DNA of 64,000 bases from Pithys albifrons albifrons (lineage: Eukaryota; Chordata; Aves; Passeriformes; Thamnophilidae): the NCBI RefSeq assembly GCF_047495875.1, contig NC_092458.1, positions 112,269,727-112,333,726 of the forward strand. Reading direction: 5' to 3'. The notes beneath the pieces were generated by a model. The model made no database searches. It saw only the letters and a list, made by a program, of their open reading frames with translations, and had not been told where the DNA came from. Below, piece after piece: positions 15,101 through 28,200 of the stretch. The stretch's first letter is position 1. Each line of letters begins with the position of its first letter. The translations under genes and the position numbers were made by a program.

Positions 15101-17460
15101 GCAGAGGCCAATGTGCAAATTAACATGGAAGCAACTTAAGGGAAACCAGGAATTCCCATTCCAATTTAAGATATTCCTACAGATGTATAGATCATTTTCC
15201 ACGCAGCAGAAATAGACATCTAGAATTCAATATTCATTTAGAAAAAGAAAACATTAAAATTCTAGAATAGGCACTTAAAGCTACATTGAAGGTGTCTTTG
15301 CATAGCACACCAGGCAAAAGAAACTCAGCCACCAAACCAGCTGGTGCAGGTGGTCTCCTGTGAATGCTGCTCAGATCCTCTGCAGCAAATATGATTTGAA
15401 AATAACTAATTTTTTTGAAAGAAATTCATTGAAAATTGCTGGATGGCCAGGGAGTTCCTGGGGAAAGTGTGGTAAGAAAGTTCCTGTAGGAAGTGCTACC
15501 TACACTGCAGTCATACACTTTTCTGTAGCATATTCTTGGGACACTTTTCTGCCCCTTAATTCATATCATCACTTTCTTTGCAAGAGCCAAGAGCAGACAC
15601 AAAATAAAGGAAGTCATACTGACAATTGCTTGCAAGACAGTAGCTGGAATGAGATGATGCTCTAGGAAGGCACAGCTCATCACAGCAACTCTTTTTACAT
15701 GTAGTTTCATGGTCAGCACAAGAATGGAAGTCAACAAGCTCTCCAAGTGTGATGAGCCACAGGCCAGTCTCTGGTGTGCTTCCCATGGAGCCCCTACATC
15801 CATAACCACAGACATTGCTGTGAACAGTGCCAGACTTAGCACCTACTGGGGCAGTTTATTTGCCAGTTTATCATAGCAGGAAATGCTGGAGCCATAACCC
15901 AAGGCCAAAGCAATCTTTGATTTGAGCCTATATTCACCTCTGTGATAGTCTCCCCCAGGTTAGTAGCCCTTGTGGCACCAAAATTATTCTTATTGCATGT
16001 TTTTTCAAGCTAAAAAACTTGTAAACCATGTTCTAGCCTAGCAGAGTAATTATTTCACACCATAACTTGTATTACTTGACTGTGCTATGGCATGAAAGTG
16101 TCAGAATCTGAAGATGCAAAGGGTGCCCTTGGGGGGGGACAGATATGGTGCTGCCTCGTGTCAATACTATTGCTTTGCATCAGGCTCAGGCAGAAAACCT
16201 CCAGGCTTTGCCCTATTAGAGATTGCCTTGTTCTCTAAGGGAGCCAATTTTAGTTCATGCACAGTGTTGATAATAAGAGGATCAGAGCCCTGAAGTCAAA
16301 TAGGAGGCAAAAAGACAAGACAGAGTGCAAGGGCAGCACAACCTCAGGACAAGAAAAGGAGAGAGGGAAGAGAACTTGAGTGAAACCATGCCAGGAGAGG
16401 ATTCATGAGGCATAACAGCTCACAAAGCTTTTTCTGGTTCTCCTGCAAACAGGGAGATTGAGGTTGCTTTTATACCCTGCAGATTGGGATCAGAAAAGAT
16501 TGGGAAAGGAAGTACAGATGCAAAACAAAGTTTAGAGGAAGTCCTCTCCCCTGCATCTCATAGCTAATGGTGACAAAGTCAAACAGCCACCCATCAGGTC
16601 TGTGTTAAGACAGAATTAAATAGGACAATTGTGTATCTCAGGTGAATTTCAGTGTATTTTAAAAAATAGCAGCCTGCTAATTAAATACAAAAAATAGATG
16701 TTCTTTTTGAATCAAATTAGTTTTTCCAGGTTTTTTTCCAGGATCTTAAATAAGACAACATTAATGTCATAAAATGAGGTATTAGTATTTTAACCATAAA
16801 TGAGAGGGAGGCCTTGTGAAAACACATTTTACACATTTTACATTTTATAGTTTTATAATTTAAAACTTTAAATTTCTTCCTTAAGTAAGTGTAACTGTAA
16901 AAAATGGTAATCAAGGAGTTTAGACAAATTATCAGAATGATATTTCTAGATGCAAAGTCATTAAAAATATCTACAGAACAATCTGCAGATTAAAAGTGAC
17001 ACATTCAAGGACAACTTAATTTATTCTCTGACATTGAGTAAAGAAGGTTTCTCTTGCCCAGAAATGTAAAATAAATAATTGCAAAAACCCATAGTGAAAA
17101 TCCTAAAGAAAATACATTGAAACACAAAATATTTCTTGTGAATCACAGTCTTCTTAATCTCAAGACAGTAGTTTTTTGCATAATTGGGGTTTGCTGCTGT
17201 ACTTGAAAAATTGATCACCTTGTAAAAATGCACAGGTTAAACAAGCAACATTTTTAGGCTTATTTGGGAAGGCAATATTTTTACCCCACAGTGAGATAGA
17301 ATTGCTTATAGTATTTTCCAGCAGTGCTCATCACCATGGATCTTTTCCAGAAGCCAGTGAAGGCCTCTGCCCCAACTCCCCTGGGCTTGCAGCACTGTTC
17401 TTGTTTTGAAGACAGAAAGAATGCACTCACCAGTATCTCCTAATTGCAGGTTCCCAGCTT
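9119..17460. other. Gene-free AT-rich stretch
   Basis: About 8.3 kb with no recognisable gene. Short open frames occur on both strands but none shows conserved motifs or a convincing exon structure. A small GA microsatellite lies at 11396-11414, and an 8-G run lies near 16130. Sequence around 13100-14000 and 16650-17300 is especially AT-rich. No CR1, LTR or DNA transposon end was recognised inside it. Confidence 0.55.
11396..11414. repeat. (GA)n microsatellite, about 9.5 units
   Basis: A perfect alternation of A and G for about 19 bases follows 'aaagc' and ends at 'ataagt'. It is short and perfect, so it may be polymorphic. Confidence 0.9.
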
Positions 17461-17925
17461 AAGAATCGTAGAATCGTTTGGGTTGGAAAAGACCTCCAAG
17501 ATCATCAAGTCCAACCCTTGGTCCAGCTCCAGCCCGTTTACCAGATCATGGCCACATCCAATCTCACCTTAAAAACCTCCAGGGTTGAGGAATCCACCCC
17601 CTCTCTGGGCAGGCCATTCCAATGCCTGATTACTCTCTCTGCAAAGAATTTTTTTCTGATCTCCAACTTCAATTTCCCCTGGCAGAGCTTGAGCCCATCG
17701 TGCCCCCTTGTCCTATTGCTGAGTGCCTGGGAGAAGAGACCAACCCCCACCTGGCCAGAACTTCCCTTCAGGGAGTTCTAGACAGTGCTGAGGTCACCTC
17801 TGAGCCTCCTCTTCTCCAGGCTAAACACCCCCAGCTCCCTCAGCCTCTCCTCATAGGACTTGTGCTCCAGTCCCTTCACCATCCTTGTTGCTCTTCTCTG
17901 GTCCCGCTCCAGCACCTCAATATCT
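17461..17925 (-). mobile_element. CR1 LINE, 5'-truncated copy with ORF2 C-terminal remnant
   Basis: It starts with GAATCGTAGAATCG and 'tttgggttggaaaagacctcc', the reverse complement of the avian CR1 3' end, and runs to 'ctctggtcccgctccagcacctc'. On the minus strand it encodes pieces of the ORF2 C-terminus, for example [20 protein letters not shown], then [20 protein letters not shown] and [20 protein letters not shown]. The ORF2 remnant is followed by the same residues (DVA, then MIW) as in the copy at 8694, so both probably belong to one CR1 subfamily. The frame is broken toward the 5' part of the element. The sequence is close to the CR1 pattern, so this is one of the younger CR1 copies in the window. 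Confidence 0.93.
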
Positions 17926-18891
17926 AGAGCCTAGCCTTAGTTGCCATAGGTTTTAGCCATACACAGCACTTTGTTTTCACTCTTCACTCAGCTTCTAACA
18001 TCAGTTGATCACTTCTCCAAAGCAGAGATGGGCCCTCAAGTCAAGTACTGAAGATTACAGAGGGACAAGAGCCTTAACAATCTTCAGAAAGTTCATAAGT
18101 GATATTAGGACAGAAAGAGGGCTAAAACTCATTTCAAGGTTCAAAGACAAGTGTCTGTTCCTGAAGTCTTTATTTTCTTTTCTCTTTCATTACATACACT
18201 TCAATCCTGTAACAAAGCAGGCAGAAGTCTGACATGAGACTGCTCTCTTCTCTGTAAAATTAGGCTTATATCCTAAGCACTATCTTGAGGTTGTTCAAGG
18301 AACCATGCACCTGTCCTCTCTCTCTGTATGGCTGTAGTTTAAAATCTTCCTCCTTTTAAAAACAAGACTGAGGAGAACCCCAGGAACATCCATCATGATT
18401 CGATCCCTTGACACACAGGCTCAATACCACTGGATTGTTACCACCAGTTTCTGTCACAGCGTTAACAGAGCAGAAAAAAATGCCTTAGGTTGCTAAGGTC
18501 TCTGGGCTGACCACTCACAGAAGATGGGTGCACCTCTTACCAGGGGGTCACTGATAGGAAAAAACATGGAGGTGGTGATTACAGGGATTGTTTCCCCACT
18601 TTGGAGAGTGAACAACCACAACCAGCCACTTTCCAACCTCCTCACCATCAGTTTCTCTGCTCACACTAGTCTGTCTAGAGCATGGTCTGAGAAGGACAAG
18701 TCCTCTGTAGTGGAATGACCATGAGTCTTCCCCCTCACTTTGTACTTGTCTTTCCCAACCTATTGAATTTTTTACAAACTGATGTAAGGATTTTAACAGT
18801 GGCAAAATCATCCATTTTTCCTTAAGCTCCTTCTCTGAAACAACCCAGCTACAGCCCACACCAATTTGTCCTAAGGCACAAAATCAGCATG

Positions 18892-18907
18892 ACACACACA
18901 CACACAC
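18892..18907. repeat. (AC)8 microsatellite
   Basis: A perfect run of about eight AC units lies between 'cagcatg' and 'ccctg'. Its length is near the lower limit for a variable microsatellite. Confidence 0.9.
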
Positions 18908-18974
18908 CCCTGTTTTTGGCTTTTTTTTGTAAAGCTACAGGAAGTCAGAAATCCCATTTACAGAGGAAAATATG

Positions 18975-19022
18975 TGGATAGTTTTAGGCATTGCCAACTG
19001 GATAGTTTAAGGTATCGCCACC
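18975..19022. repeat. 24-bp tandem duplication, two copies
   Basis: Two adjacent 24-bp units, 18975-18998 and 18999-19022, both start TGGATAGTTT and carry GCCA near the end. They match at 20 of 24 positions by my alignment. This is a head-to-tail local duplication followed by substitutions. No coding role is visible. Confidence 0.85.
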
Positions 19023-20689
19023 TGAATGAATTTCATGATTATTACTTTCATCTCTAAGGTTTGAAGTAGCAATTCTCTTTCTCTTTTCACTCCTCTCTAG
19101 CAAACCTGGAGACTCAATAATGTGATACAACATATTGCATTGTGACAGCATTTCTCATTTTAGGTGTGGGATGGTTTTTCAATATATTCAACAACACTTA
19201 AAACACTTGCCTAAATTAGATTTCATTTTTTTTCATCCATACAGGAACATTCAAGTTAAATGGAGCTATTATCAACACTAACAGAAATAATTTGTAAGAA
19301 ATAGAAATCCCCATGAAAACTAATGGGATGCAGAAGGAAGACAGTGTATTGTATTGGATGTATAGTAATAGGGATGCCAGTTTGACCTGATGCTGACATA
19401 AGGAATACCCAGACTACTGCCATAAATACTGTAGCACTCCCTGTTCTATTCAGAAACTTACACACTCAGAATTAAAGCAATTACTCTGTTTACAATGACA
19501 GGTCATCCATTCTGCTCAAACACAACTGTTAACTAGTGCTACAGGTAACAGAACTGAAGGGATACCCCCAAAAAAAAGTTTATGGGCTAATGCTAATGTT
19601 CATCCTATGTTTGTAAGGCAGTCCAGATAATGCTGTTATTTTCATGTCTCACTCCCAATGCTCTGGACACAAACACATTTTGAGGAAACAGTAATCTAGA
19701 AAATTATGCATGTATCACTTTTCCCTGCTCAAAGCAGCTGGAATAATTGCAGTACTTCTACATATTTCCAGGTTGGTTGGTACAAGTGACTTCACAGTTT
19801 AGACATGACAACAGCCTGTACTAAGCTGCTGGCAGAGAGCAGCAGCAATTACAGAAGTAATTTTGGAAGTGAAGGGAGTGAAGATTGTATTGTATATTTT
19901 CTAGCATTGCATTTGATACCTTATGTTAATTAGCTAAGCCACAATTTAGCAGAATCATCTACTAAACAAAGTTCTGTTAGGTGTTCCCTTGACTTTTTGA
20001 ATAGTTTACTTTTGGGGATTTTTTTTCTCCCCCTCAATGTGTTGCCATTAGTCCTTGGTGTGGAACTAGCCTAATTGCACTCGGCTTATTTGAAACTTGC
20101 CATGGCTTGTAGAACTGAGGAAAGTTACTACTTAAAGACATTAGGCAATGAATTTGACTTTTTAAACTATAATACTCTGTGTTTTCCTTACAGTATTCCT
20201 ATTCTTTTTATTTTCAACCTTCCCTGAAGGTCCATGATTTTAGTATCTCCCGAGATGCCAAATCTCTTCTGGAACAATGGTCTAAGCCCAGACAATTGCC
20301 TTTCTCTGGTAAAATGTGTTCTGGATTGTGGTCCAACTCTGACAACTTGGTCCTAAAATAAGAACATCTGTGACAAACTGGAGAAATAGCCCATTTAAAA
20401 AGAGATGGCCATTGCCCTCAGTGAGTTTAAAAGCACTACATTTAGTTAGGAATAATTACCTGTATAAAGCAGGGCTGTGAGGATTCTGCAGAGAAGGACT
20501 TAAGGGATCACAAACTGGACATGAGTAAATGATGCCATACTACTGGAGAGAACAGAAAAAAATATTATACTTTAGTACATAAAACAGGGATAGATATAAC
20601 AAAGCATTAAAAAATTCCAAAATCCTTCTGCTCAGATCAGCAATAACAAGGCATCTCCCAGACTACTCTACCTGATTTTTAGCGCTATA

Positions 20690-20935
20690 GGAGGGTCAGG
20701 GACATATTGAAAATCACCCAGAAAAGAACAAGGAAAAAATCCAAATGACTAGAAAATGTAGCCTAAGAAGAAATATCAAAGAATCAAGTTCTTTATCCTA
20801 AACAAGGAAAGCAGGGAGGAAGCACATTTGAAAGCCTAGAGGCTGGTGCAGTGAGGGAGGGAATAAAGTGTTCTCTGTGCCCACCCGGAGCCCAGCACGA
20901 AGGCGTGCGTGACAACAAGGAAGGCTTAGCTCAAA
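20690..20935 (+). mobile_element. Old CR1-like LINE fragment
   Basis: The order of 'agaaaagaacaaggaa', 'tgactagaaaatgtagcct', 'aagaagaaatatcaaagaat', 'caagttctttatcctaaaca' and 'ggaataaagtgttctctg' follows the plus-strand pattern of CR1 ORF2 (the stretch before and around FSLEKKR) in an old, strongly diverged copy. Several indels break the frame and no 3' terminus is visible. It differs clearly from the younger minus-strand copies, so it probably belongs to an older CR1 subfamily. Both limits are approximate. An alignment against an avian repeat library would decide the call. Confidence 0.5.
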
Positions 20936-23900
20936 ATTCAGTGACTGCACTGGAAGGTGGTGCCTAGGAATTGTTTATTTCCATTGCTGGAGCACCTTAA
21001 ACAAGAGAAACATAATTATTTGTCAGATGTGACAGTAACATTGGCAGAGTGAGGCAGTAAAGATTACTGTTCAATACCTGCTTTCAAGCAGATTATGTTT
21101 CTGCCTTGCATATACAGTTTTCACAAAGTGAGTTTTGCCTTCACCGAAGCTTAAAATTGGACTGACATAACTGAGTGTTTGTCTAGTGTAAATAAAGGAC
21201 TTTAAGGGATAATAAGTCTTTGAATTTTTTGTCAACAGCCCAGAGACTCTGGTTCTTTGGATAGTTTTTTTCCAACAACTTTAATATAGAATTACCATTT
21301 TTAAAGGATGTTAAAAAATATAGGCAGACTGGAAAACCCAAACTTGCAGTCCTTGGAAGTTTATCATTGCCCATTTCTAGCCAACTTAGGAAATACAAGC
21401 TTTTATTCAAAAAATTATTTATCAAGCACTTATTTGTGTTTTACCTACTTCATGCCTTCTTTTTGATCCCCTTTCTAACACTCTGCACGTTCAACAAGTT
21501 GTCTGGGGACAAAACATCCACTACAGTTCCCCAAAGCAGAGGTATTACCCACCTATGAGAAGAATGCTAATGCACAAAGCAGAGGATGTTTCAGGCTAAG
21601 GGCTCGTTATTGGGTTTCAGAGAACATAATTGCACTCTTGGAAGGCAGTAACTTTTTAATTGCAGGCCTCTGGGGAGTGGGAGGAATCAAAGCACAAGCA
21701 CGTCTGAAAGGGACTTGACACAAGTAGCCGAAATGGCCTAATCCCATCGGGGAGAAAGCACTTGATCTGTACTCTGGGAAGCGCCCAGCCTTCTCCAGGC
21801 ACTCTGTAATTAAGCACTTAAAAACTGCTCCCCTCAGTCCACTTCTGTGCTTCTGCTGTTCTGTCAGCTCCATCATTTAAATCACCAGTTTGGTTAAGCT
21901 GCTTCTTGCCCGCTCCAGAGTCAGTGGTTGGAGGTGGAATCATGGATAAGGCACAGGGCTGGGGGGCAGAGACAACACATCTGATACAGGTTTCAGTTTC
22001 AGCATGAACCATTTCATGCACATTCTGAGTTCTGGGTGTCCACCATGAGTTAAATGCATACAGGAATTCAGAATGCATAGAAATGAGTCTAGAAATAAGT
22101 GCTTTTTTAAAAATTGGGGCTTAGACGTTGAAAAACTTCTGCTTGAGAGCAGCATTGAAGCCTATGCTAACTTTATTTATTTCAAAAGTATGATCCAACT
22201 TTAAAAAGAACTAAACCACATTGCTGGATCAGGACATGTGACTGACTAAAAAAGGGAGTAACCACCCCAGTTCCAAAGTGTGTCATTTAAAAAGGAATGT
22301 GATTATTCATTCTTCACCCATCAGCCAACCTGCAGGTTATACCAGTTAGCAACAAGCACTTGCTCTAGGCATGTTTTTTCATCATTCTCCATGCATGCAT
22401 TTCTTGTACTTTCCCCTCTTAGTGACTAGCTTTAGTGCCAACCAAAATCAGGATCTTGGAGTTGAAAGTGAAAACACTGATAAAACCAAACGTAGCATCC
22501 ATTACAAAGCAGCATGAAGCAGGCAATCAACTGAAGAGCAGAATGCTGCCCAGCCCTCCAACCATTACCATTCCAGAGACAGCACCTTGTGAACCACTGC
22601 TCTGGTCATTTTTCACACATGCTACACATTTCACCTTGGGAAATAATGTAAAAAAATTCAGGGTTGTTACTGTAAGTTCACTTTCTGTGAAAACAACAAA
22701 CCACCATGTCCATGAAAGGTAGTTACCACCAACTCCACCAGAGATATCCTCCCATATGGGTAAACTCACCCATGGCTCAAACAGGGTGGAAGACAATGAA
22801 GGTGCAAACCCTTAACATCTCATTATATAGAATGGGTAATTTTTTAATGCTACCACCAAGAAAGGAAAGAATGAAGAAATTTTTTTTTAATTATAACCTT
22901 CAGAAAACTAAACATTTTCAGACAACCTTACCAAACTTCATCTGAACTTTGGTACTAGAAATTCACGCTGTATGGAGCTGGAGCCTCATTAACCCAGCCA
23001 CAGCACTGCAATCCATGAAGGAAGAAATGGGGGAGGAGGATGGTGCTAATTTAGCTCTGAGCTCCACTGAAGAGAATGTCACACTCACTCCCGCTCAGCA
23101 GTGGGTTTTTCATATGGCTGCATCCAGGATGGTTAGTGGCTTAAAAGAGAAATCACTAGTGCTGGGAGAGAGCAAGATAGTCACTCATCAGCCTAGTGCC
23201 TTTTTGCTGTCCCTAGTAGTAGACTCTTGTCCTGTTAAAATACCATCCCTTTAACCCAGGCCAAGCCTGGGTTAAGACAGGATGTATTCACTTTGTAGGA
23301 GAAAGGACAGAATGAGGTGTATTGACTTCATCTTGTAAGTTTTCATTGAAGAGCTCTATAAAAGTAAAAGATTTTTGTGGCTTCTGAAAACCACTTTTTG
23401 CTTAATAGACCTTTATCCCTCAAGGAGTCAAATACATGTTTTGTTGTGAATCCCATAGGTAATACAAGCTGGCATATACATCACTACACTTACCCTGTGT
23501 TGCTTTCTCTACTGTAAGCAATAACCTAAGAATATTCCTTTTATATTTCCCCATCCAGTAATACAAAATGACTATTTTCATCGTGGGGTCTGTAAACCTT
23601 TATATGAACAACTTCTGAGAGATCCATCCAAAGCAATTGAGGAGGTAAAATCCAAATTAACCACAGTACTAGCACAGGATATCAGTTATCACTGAGGACC
23701 CACACGTCTACCAAATGGCTCTTAGTAGTCTACAAAATGGCTGGGGGGATTAGAAAAAAGGCCTGAAATACATTGCACAAACTAAATAGCAGAAAATGGA
23801 TAACCATTAATAAAGACTACAAAAACAAAGGAATACATATAAGCAGAAACATATCCATTGGGATTTTGTTGTTTAAACATTAAAGTATGATGAAAATATG

Positions 23901-24774
23901 AGGCAAATTAGGAAGTATCTGTAGTTAACATGACATTAACAGGAAGGGTAACAATAAAACCACACTTTTGGTTAACTGGCCATAAGTTGCTCTATTTACA
24001 AATACTAGAACCTTAACAAAAGAAAAAAGGCACAAAGACAAGCCAACATTTTATACCAAACAATTCTTAATGTGCTGACAGTCTGAACATTAAGTTAAGG
24101 TTCCATAATGAGGTTAACGGTCTGTGGAGCTGCTTCAGTCATAAGACTCTTTCTGATTTAATGGGTGCCATAACCATTAAAGATGAAACACAATATTTGG
24201 AAGGCAAAAATAGATAGGAGGCAGAACATCATAGCAAAGAAAAAAGCTCTTGTTCCATTCAGCCTTGGCACTGCATAGCAGGATGAAAAGAAGACAATAG
24301 TAGTCTCTCTATTTCCCACTGATCTAACTTCTGAAACCTAAAGCTGAAGACACTCAAAAGACAACCACAGTTTAGGGAATAAGTCTTGTATGGTTCCCTC
24401 TATAGTTAAGGGATAGAGGAGTCTCCCCCAAGAGAATAAATCAGACCACTGTGAGTTTTTGTATCCTCTAGGATACTAGATTAGAAGACATGACAAAAGA
24501 CAGAGCTTAAGTCCAAAGGAACTTGGCTATGAATACGAGAACTGAGCAAACAAACTTCAAGAAGTTAACACAGCCAAGTGCTAACCCATGTACTCAGGGA
24601 AGAATTACTCCAGATCTCTGCAAAGGCTGGGAGCCAAGCGGACTGATGTTACCCCTCTGCAGAAGGTCCTGAGTTTACCATGGGTGCCAGATCGATACAA
24701 ACCAACACAGCACTCTTGTCTCAAGTAACACAAATGTCCACATTCAAATAAGCATGTCCAGCATGAGAGGTTAT
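20936..24774. other. Gene-free stretch
   Basis: No gene recognised. The open frames at 21183-21558, 21607-22155, 22435-22796 and 22949-23254 show no known domain and overlap one another on opposite strands, as expected for chance frames. A perfect 11-bp inverted repeat lies at 23251-23275. The remainder is AT-rich unique DNA. Confidence 0.55.
23251..23275. repeat. Perfect inverted repeat (11-bp stem, 3-nt loop)
   Basis: The arm TTAACCCAGGC (23251-23261) is followed by CAA and then the exact reverse complement GCCTGGGTTAA (23265-23275). The stem could fold as a short hairpin in single strands. Nothing around it indicates a terminator or an RNA gene, and a hairpin this short is expected now and then in 64 kb. 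Confidence 0.9.
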
Positions 24775-25290
24775 TATCCCACTCTAGTCAGCACTGATGA
24801 GACCACACTTCTCATACTTCATCCACTTTTGGGATGAAGAATGACATCAAGGTGGATGTGTAGAAACTGGAGACAGTCCATTTACTGACATGGTCAGGGC
24901 CCAAGGCATATGCCTTTTGAGGAGAGGTTGAAGAACAGGGGTTGTTTAGTCTTCAAAGAAGGCATGATCCATTAAGACTAAAGGAATGATATAATGCAGC
25001 TACTTGTAGTAAGTTAAAGACCACAGAGACAAACTATTTTGGAGAGTGACAGGCAATATAACAAAGGACAACAGGTTTATGCTGGAGACTAAAAATCTTC
25101 CCCAGTGGGAGGAGAGTGCAGTGGTGTTCCCCACAGAACTTGCATTGTTTCAGTTACTTGCAATTTTCAAAACTCCTGTTTACCAAGCCTGGTCTCTGTT
25201 GTTAGCAAACCTCCAGATACAAAGAGGAGGCTGGATGAGACAACTTCCAGCTGCCCCATCCAGAGACCTCTGTGATTCTGTGACTCCCAG
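24775..25290 (+). mobile_element. Old CR1 LINE fragment including the 3' end
   Basis: The plus strand follows CR1 ORF2 order: 'gtcagcactgatgagaccac', 'ttttgaggagaggttgaag', 'aacaggggttgtttagtctt', 'ggacaacaggtttatgctgg', then 'gaggctggatgagacaactt'. It closes with 'cctctgtgattctgtgactc', a diverged form of the CR1 3' repeat. Substitutions and indels break the reading frame, and the segment before the 3' end is rearranged or replaced (around 25100-25200). It is clearly more diverged than the copies at 8694 and 17461. The left boundary is approximate. Confidence 0.78.
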
Positions 25291-28200
25291 CAGAAGCCTC
25301 ACTGTTAAGGGGTTTAGGAGGACCAGCATCCCCATAGAGAATAAAGCAGAGCAAATGAACCTCTATTTCTGAACCTGAAGGAGGAAAAAAAGCTTCAAAT
25401 CTCTTTGGCTTTTCTATGGGTTGTATAAGTCAGAAAGAAATCTTGCTGCTGTCTTTCCTATTTCCCCTAACGCAGTAATATTACAAACAATGCTTCAAAG
25501 TAAGCAGCTGTAGGGTCAGCCTCACACCTTGCAACAGGAGAAAGCAAGCCTTTGAAAACAATGTGGCACAGAATACAGGTATTCATCAGCTGCATTAAGA
25601 GTCTCTGGACAATAGGCAAGTTAATGGTGGCAGTAAATTTCTAGCTGGTTATTGCAGGCTGGGGAACAAACTAAAGCACAGGCATGGTTAGCAAAATAGA
25701 TCTAGACATCATATGATTGGTAACTCTAGGTCTCAGAGTTGGGGTTTTTTTTATCATTTACAATAGTTTAGTACCTAATTTAAATGAGATCAGATTTTAA
25801 CCAGTGCTCCATGTCCACTGTGGGAGATGAAAACGGCACAGTTAGTAGTAAAACAATCTGATTATGTGCACAGAATTAAAAAAAAAATAAAAGATTTGTT
25901 TGGGATTTTTTTAACACACATTCTTCAAGTTTATTTAGCACAGTCGTCTCCCACACTTGCGGTGGGGTTTTTTTGTATTTCTGACTTTCTTGAATAAAAT
26001 CAGATCCAGGAATGTTGCGAAACAGTAAGAGAAGTATTTCAAACTATTTGACTCAGCTTGAAGCACAAATTACAATATTTGACATCCCAAGAAGAGCATG
26101 TTATTCAGAAAGTTTTGGAGGTTTGAGCACCTTACACAGTATTCATTGTGCTAAACCTTCAAAATTGCCAAGGCTTATCTGAACAGAACTGCTCTGTGAT
26201 TAACACAACACTAACCATCCATGTTTTATCTAGAGACTGACTGGTGCAAACCACAGCGTAAATAATATATATCCCTCTCCTTGCTTCTACATCTCCCCTG
26301 GGACTAGTGTGGTGTGAAGATTTTATCAGAAAGGCTGCAATAGCTTTAGAGTCAAAGAAAGGAGTTATAAAGGCTATTCTATACAAACACTACTAAAGCT
26401 CGTTGCTTCCGAGCATCTTAGAAATGATCAACCTTCATTTCTGAAATTCAGAGCCCTTCTCTCCCCCAAGATTGCATTCTCCTAGAGGGCATCTCAGTAG
26501 TAACATTCCTGTTTTTAAGCACTGCAGGGTAGAGAGAATTTCTGAATTACCTCTCAGGAGATCACAGCAGAGTAACTGCTGCCCTGTACAGGGTAAATGA
26601 AATAGCATTTTTTGCTTGCTTGATGTGCCAGTATGGGCATTAATATGGGGATAAAATTGGTCTGTACTGGCTAAATTAAAAATTAGCAACTGTATGTACT
26701 TGAATTTACACCAGTAGACTCAGTAAGGTAGGGCAGAAACTGAACAGTGACTTATGAGACTGCCATCATCACCCAAGAGCTTGTTTTATGAATAATAGCT
26801 GATTGGCAGCAACTCAGAGTGAAAAAACAGAAAGATTAATTCCCAGTTAAAGGACTTCACAGTGATGCTTCTTGTGGAAGAAAGTATAAGTTACAAATGA
26901 CTGGGCACCTCTGCAACACACTGAAGTATGTGGTTGTGTGCACTTTGGAGAGAAAAAGGCTCTGAGGCAAGAAAGACAACTCATACATTTTTATTTTGCT
27001 GGGGCAGGCTGGGTGAGGGAAGTGAGGGGGCTGAGCAGCCCGAGGCATCGCTCTGCACGGGAAGCAGCAGCACATGAAGCCAAAAGGGCTCATGCTGAGC
27101 CAACGTCAGTGCTTCTCACACTAAAAATGCAGACAAGGATTATAAACAGTGAGCAAAAGTCCACAAAATATATACACTGGAGATCTGGCTTACACATGTT
27201 AACATACAGAACAACACAAGTTCATAAATAATTTCTTGAGGCTCATCTACTGCTGTAGCAAAATCCTGATCTTTTATTGGAAAAACTGCTTAGGGGAAAA
27301 ACCAAAAGTGCTGCTTAGAGAAGTTTCTAGTGACTATGAAGTAAGCACTTCAAAAGGAAAAAATCAGATTTCTCCATCTGTTTTTACCTAGTACACAGGA
27401 AATATATTTTTAGTTAGTATGCTGAAAGATCAGTAAAAAGACCTTGAGTATTATTCCAAGCCCTGAGGCTGTCACAGAAAAAAATACAAATTTTACTCTC
27501 AGTAAATAAATCAACACCTTAAATAATTCAAGCAGTTAACAAGACAAGCTTGTAGGTAAAGATATCACCATAAACAACTGATAGTAAAAATCAGGAGAAT
27601 TCCCTTTTCTTCTCATTGAAGGTCTCCACTGCAAACATCAGGTGGGAGGCATTATTGTTCTATACACAAATAGTTTTTCTGATTTTGGAAGCATATGCCA
27701 ATACAGATAATCAAGTTCTAGCTTTAACCAACCCACTCCAACACAGAGGGAAAGTCTCTCACAACAGGATCCCTTCAGCTATAAATTTTTATGATGAACA
27801 ACAATGCATTTTATCCAGAAATGTAGCCTAGATCCTACACTTGATACATAAGCACAACCCCCAATGTTGTTTCTGAAAAGCCTTTTTGGAATTATATTGC
27901 TGTATTTCTGCTTATTGGTGATAAACTACCAAGAGCATTGCAAAGACCTAAGTCTTAATAGAAGTTCTACAATCTCGCTATGAATTTACTGACTGCACAG
28001 TATCCCTGAGCAGCAGGTAGGTGTTGTGTGATGATAATTTTGCAGAAATATGGCTCTTTCTGCAGAAGCAGAAGCCCAGCAATAGGTTAGCAAAGCACAC
28101 AAAGCACAAGATCAATGCAGGATAAATAAACCACTGAACTATCAGGCCAGTTGTTGCCCACAAACCCAAACTAACAATCTTAAAATTACAAAAAGTTCAG

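Larger units (their letters stand above)
17926..20689. other. Gene-free stretch with small repeats
   Basis: No gene recognised. It contains the short AC microsatellite at 18892-18907 and a 24-bp tandem duplication at 18975-19022. A 60-codon frame at 20179-20361 begins near a splice-acceptor-like TTTTCCTTACAG but shows no family resemblance and has no strong donor. The rest is AT-rich unique sequence. Confidence 0.55.

Noticed and set aside
20179..20361. Possible exon after TTTTCCTTACAG
   Set aside because: The acceptor looks fair, but the encoded residues resemble no family and there is no strong donor. Such chance acceptors are common in T-rich DNA.
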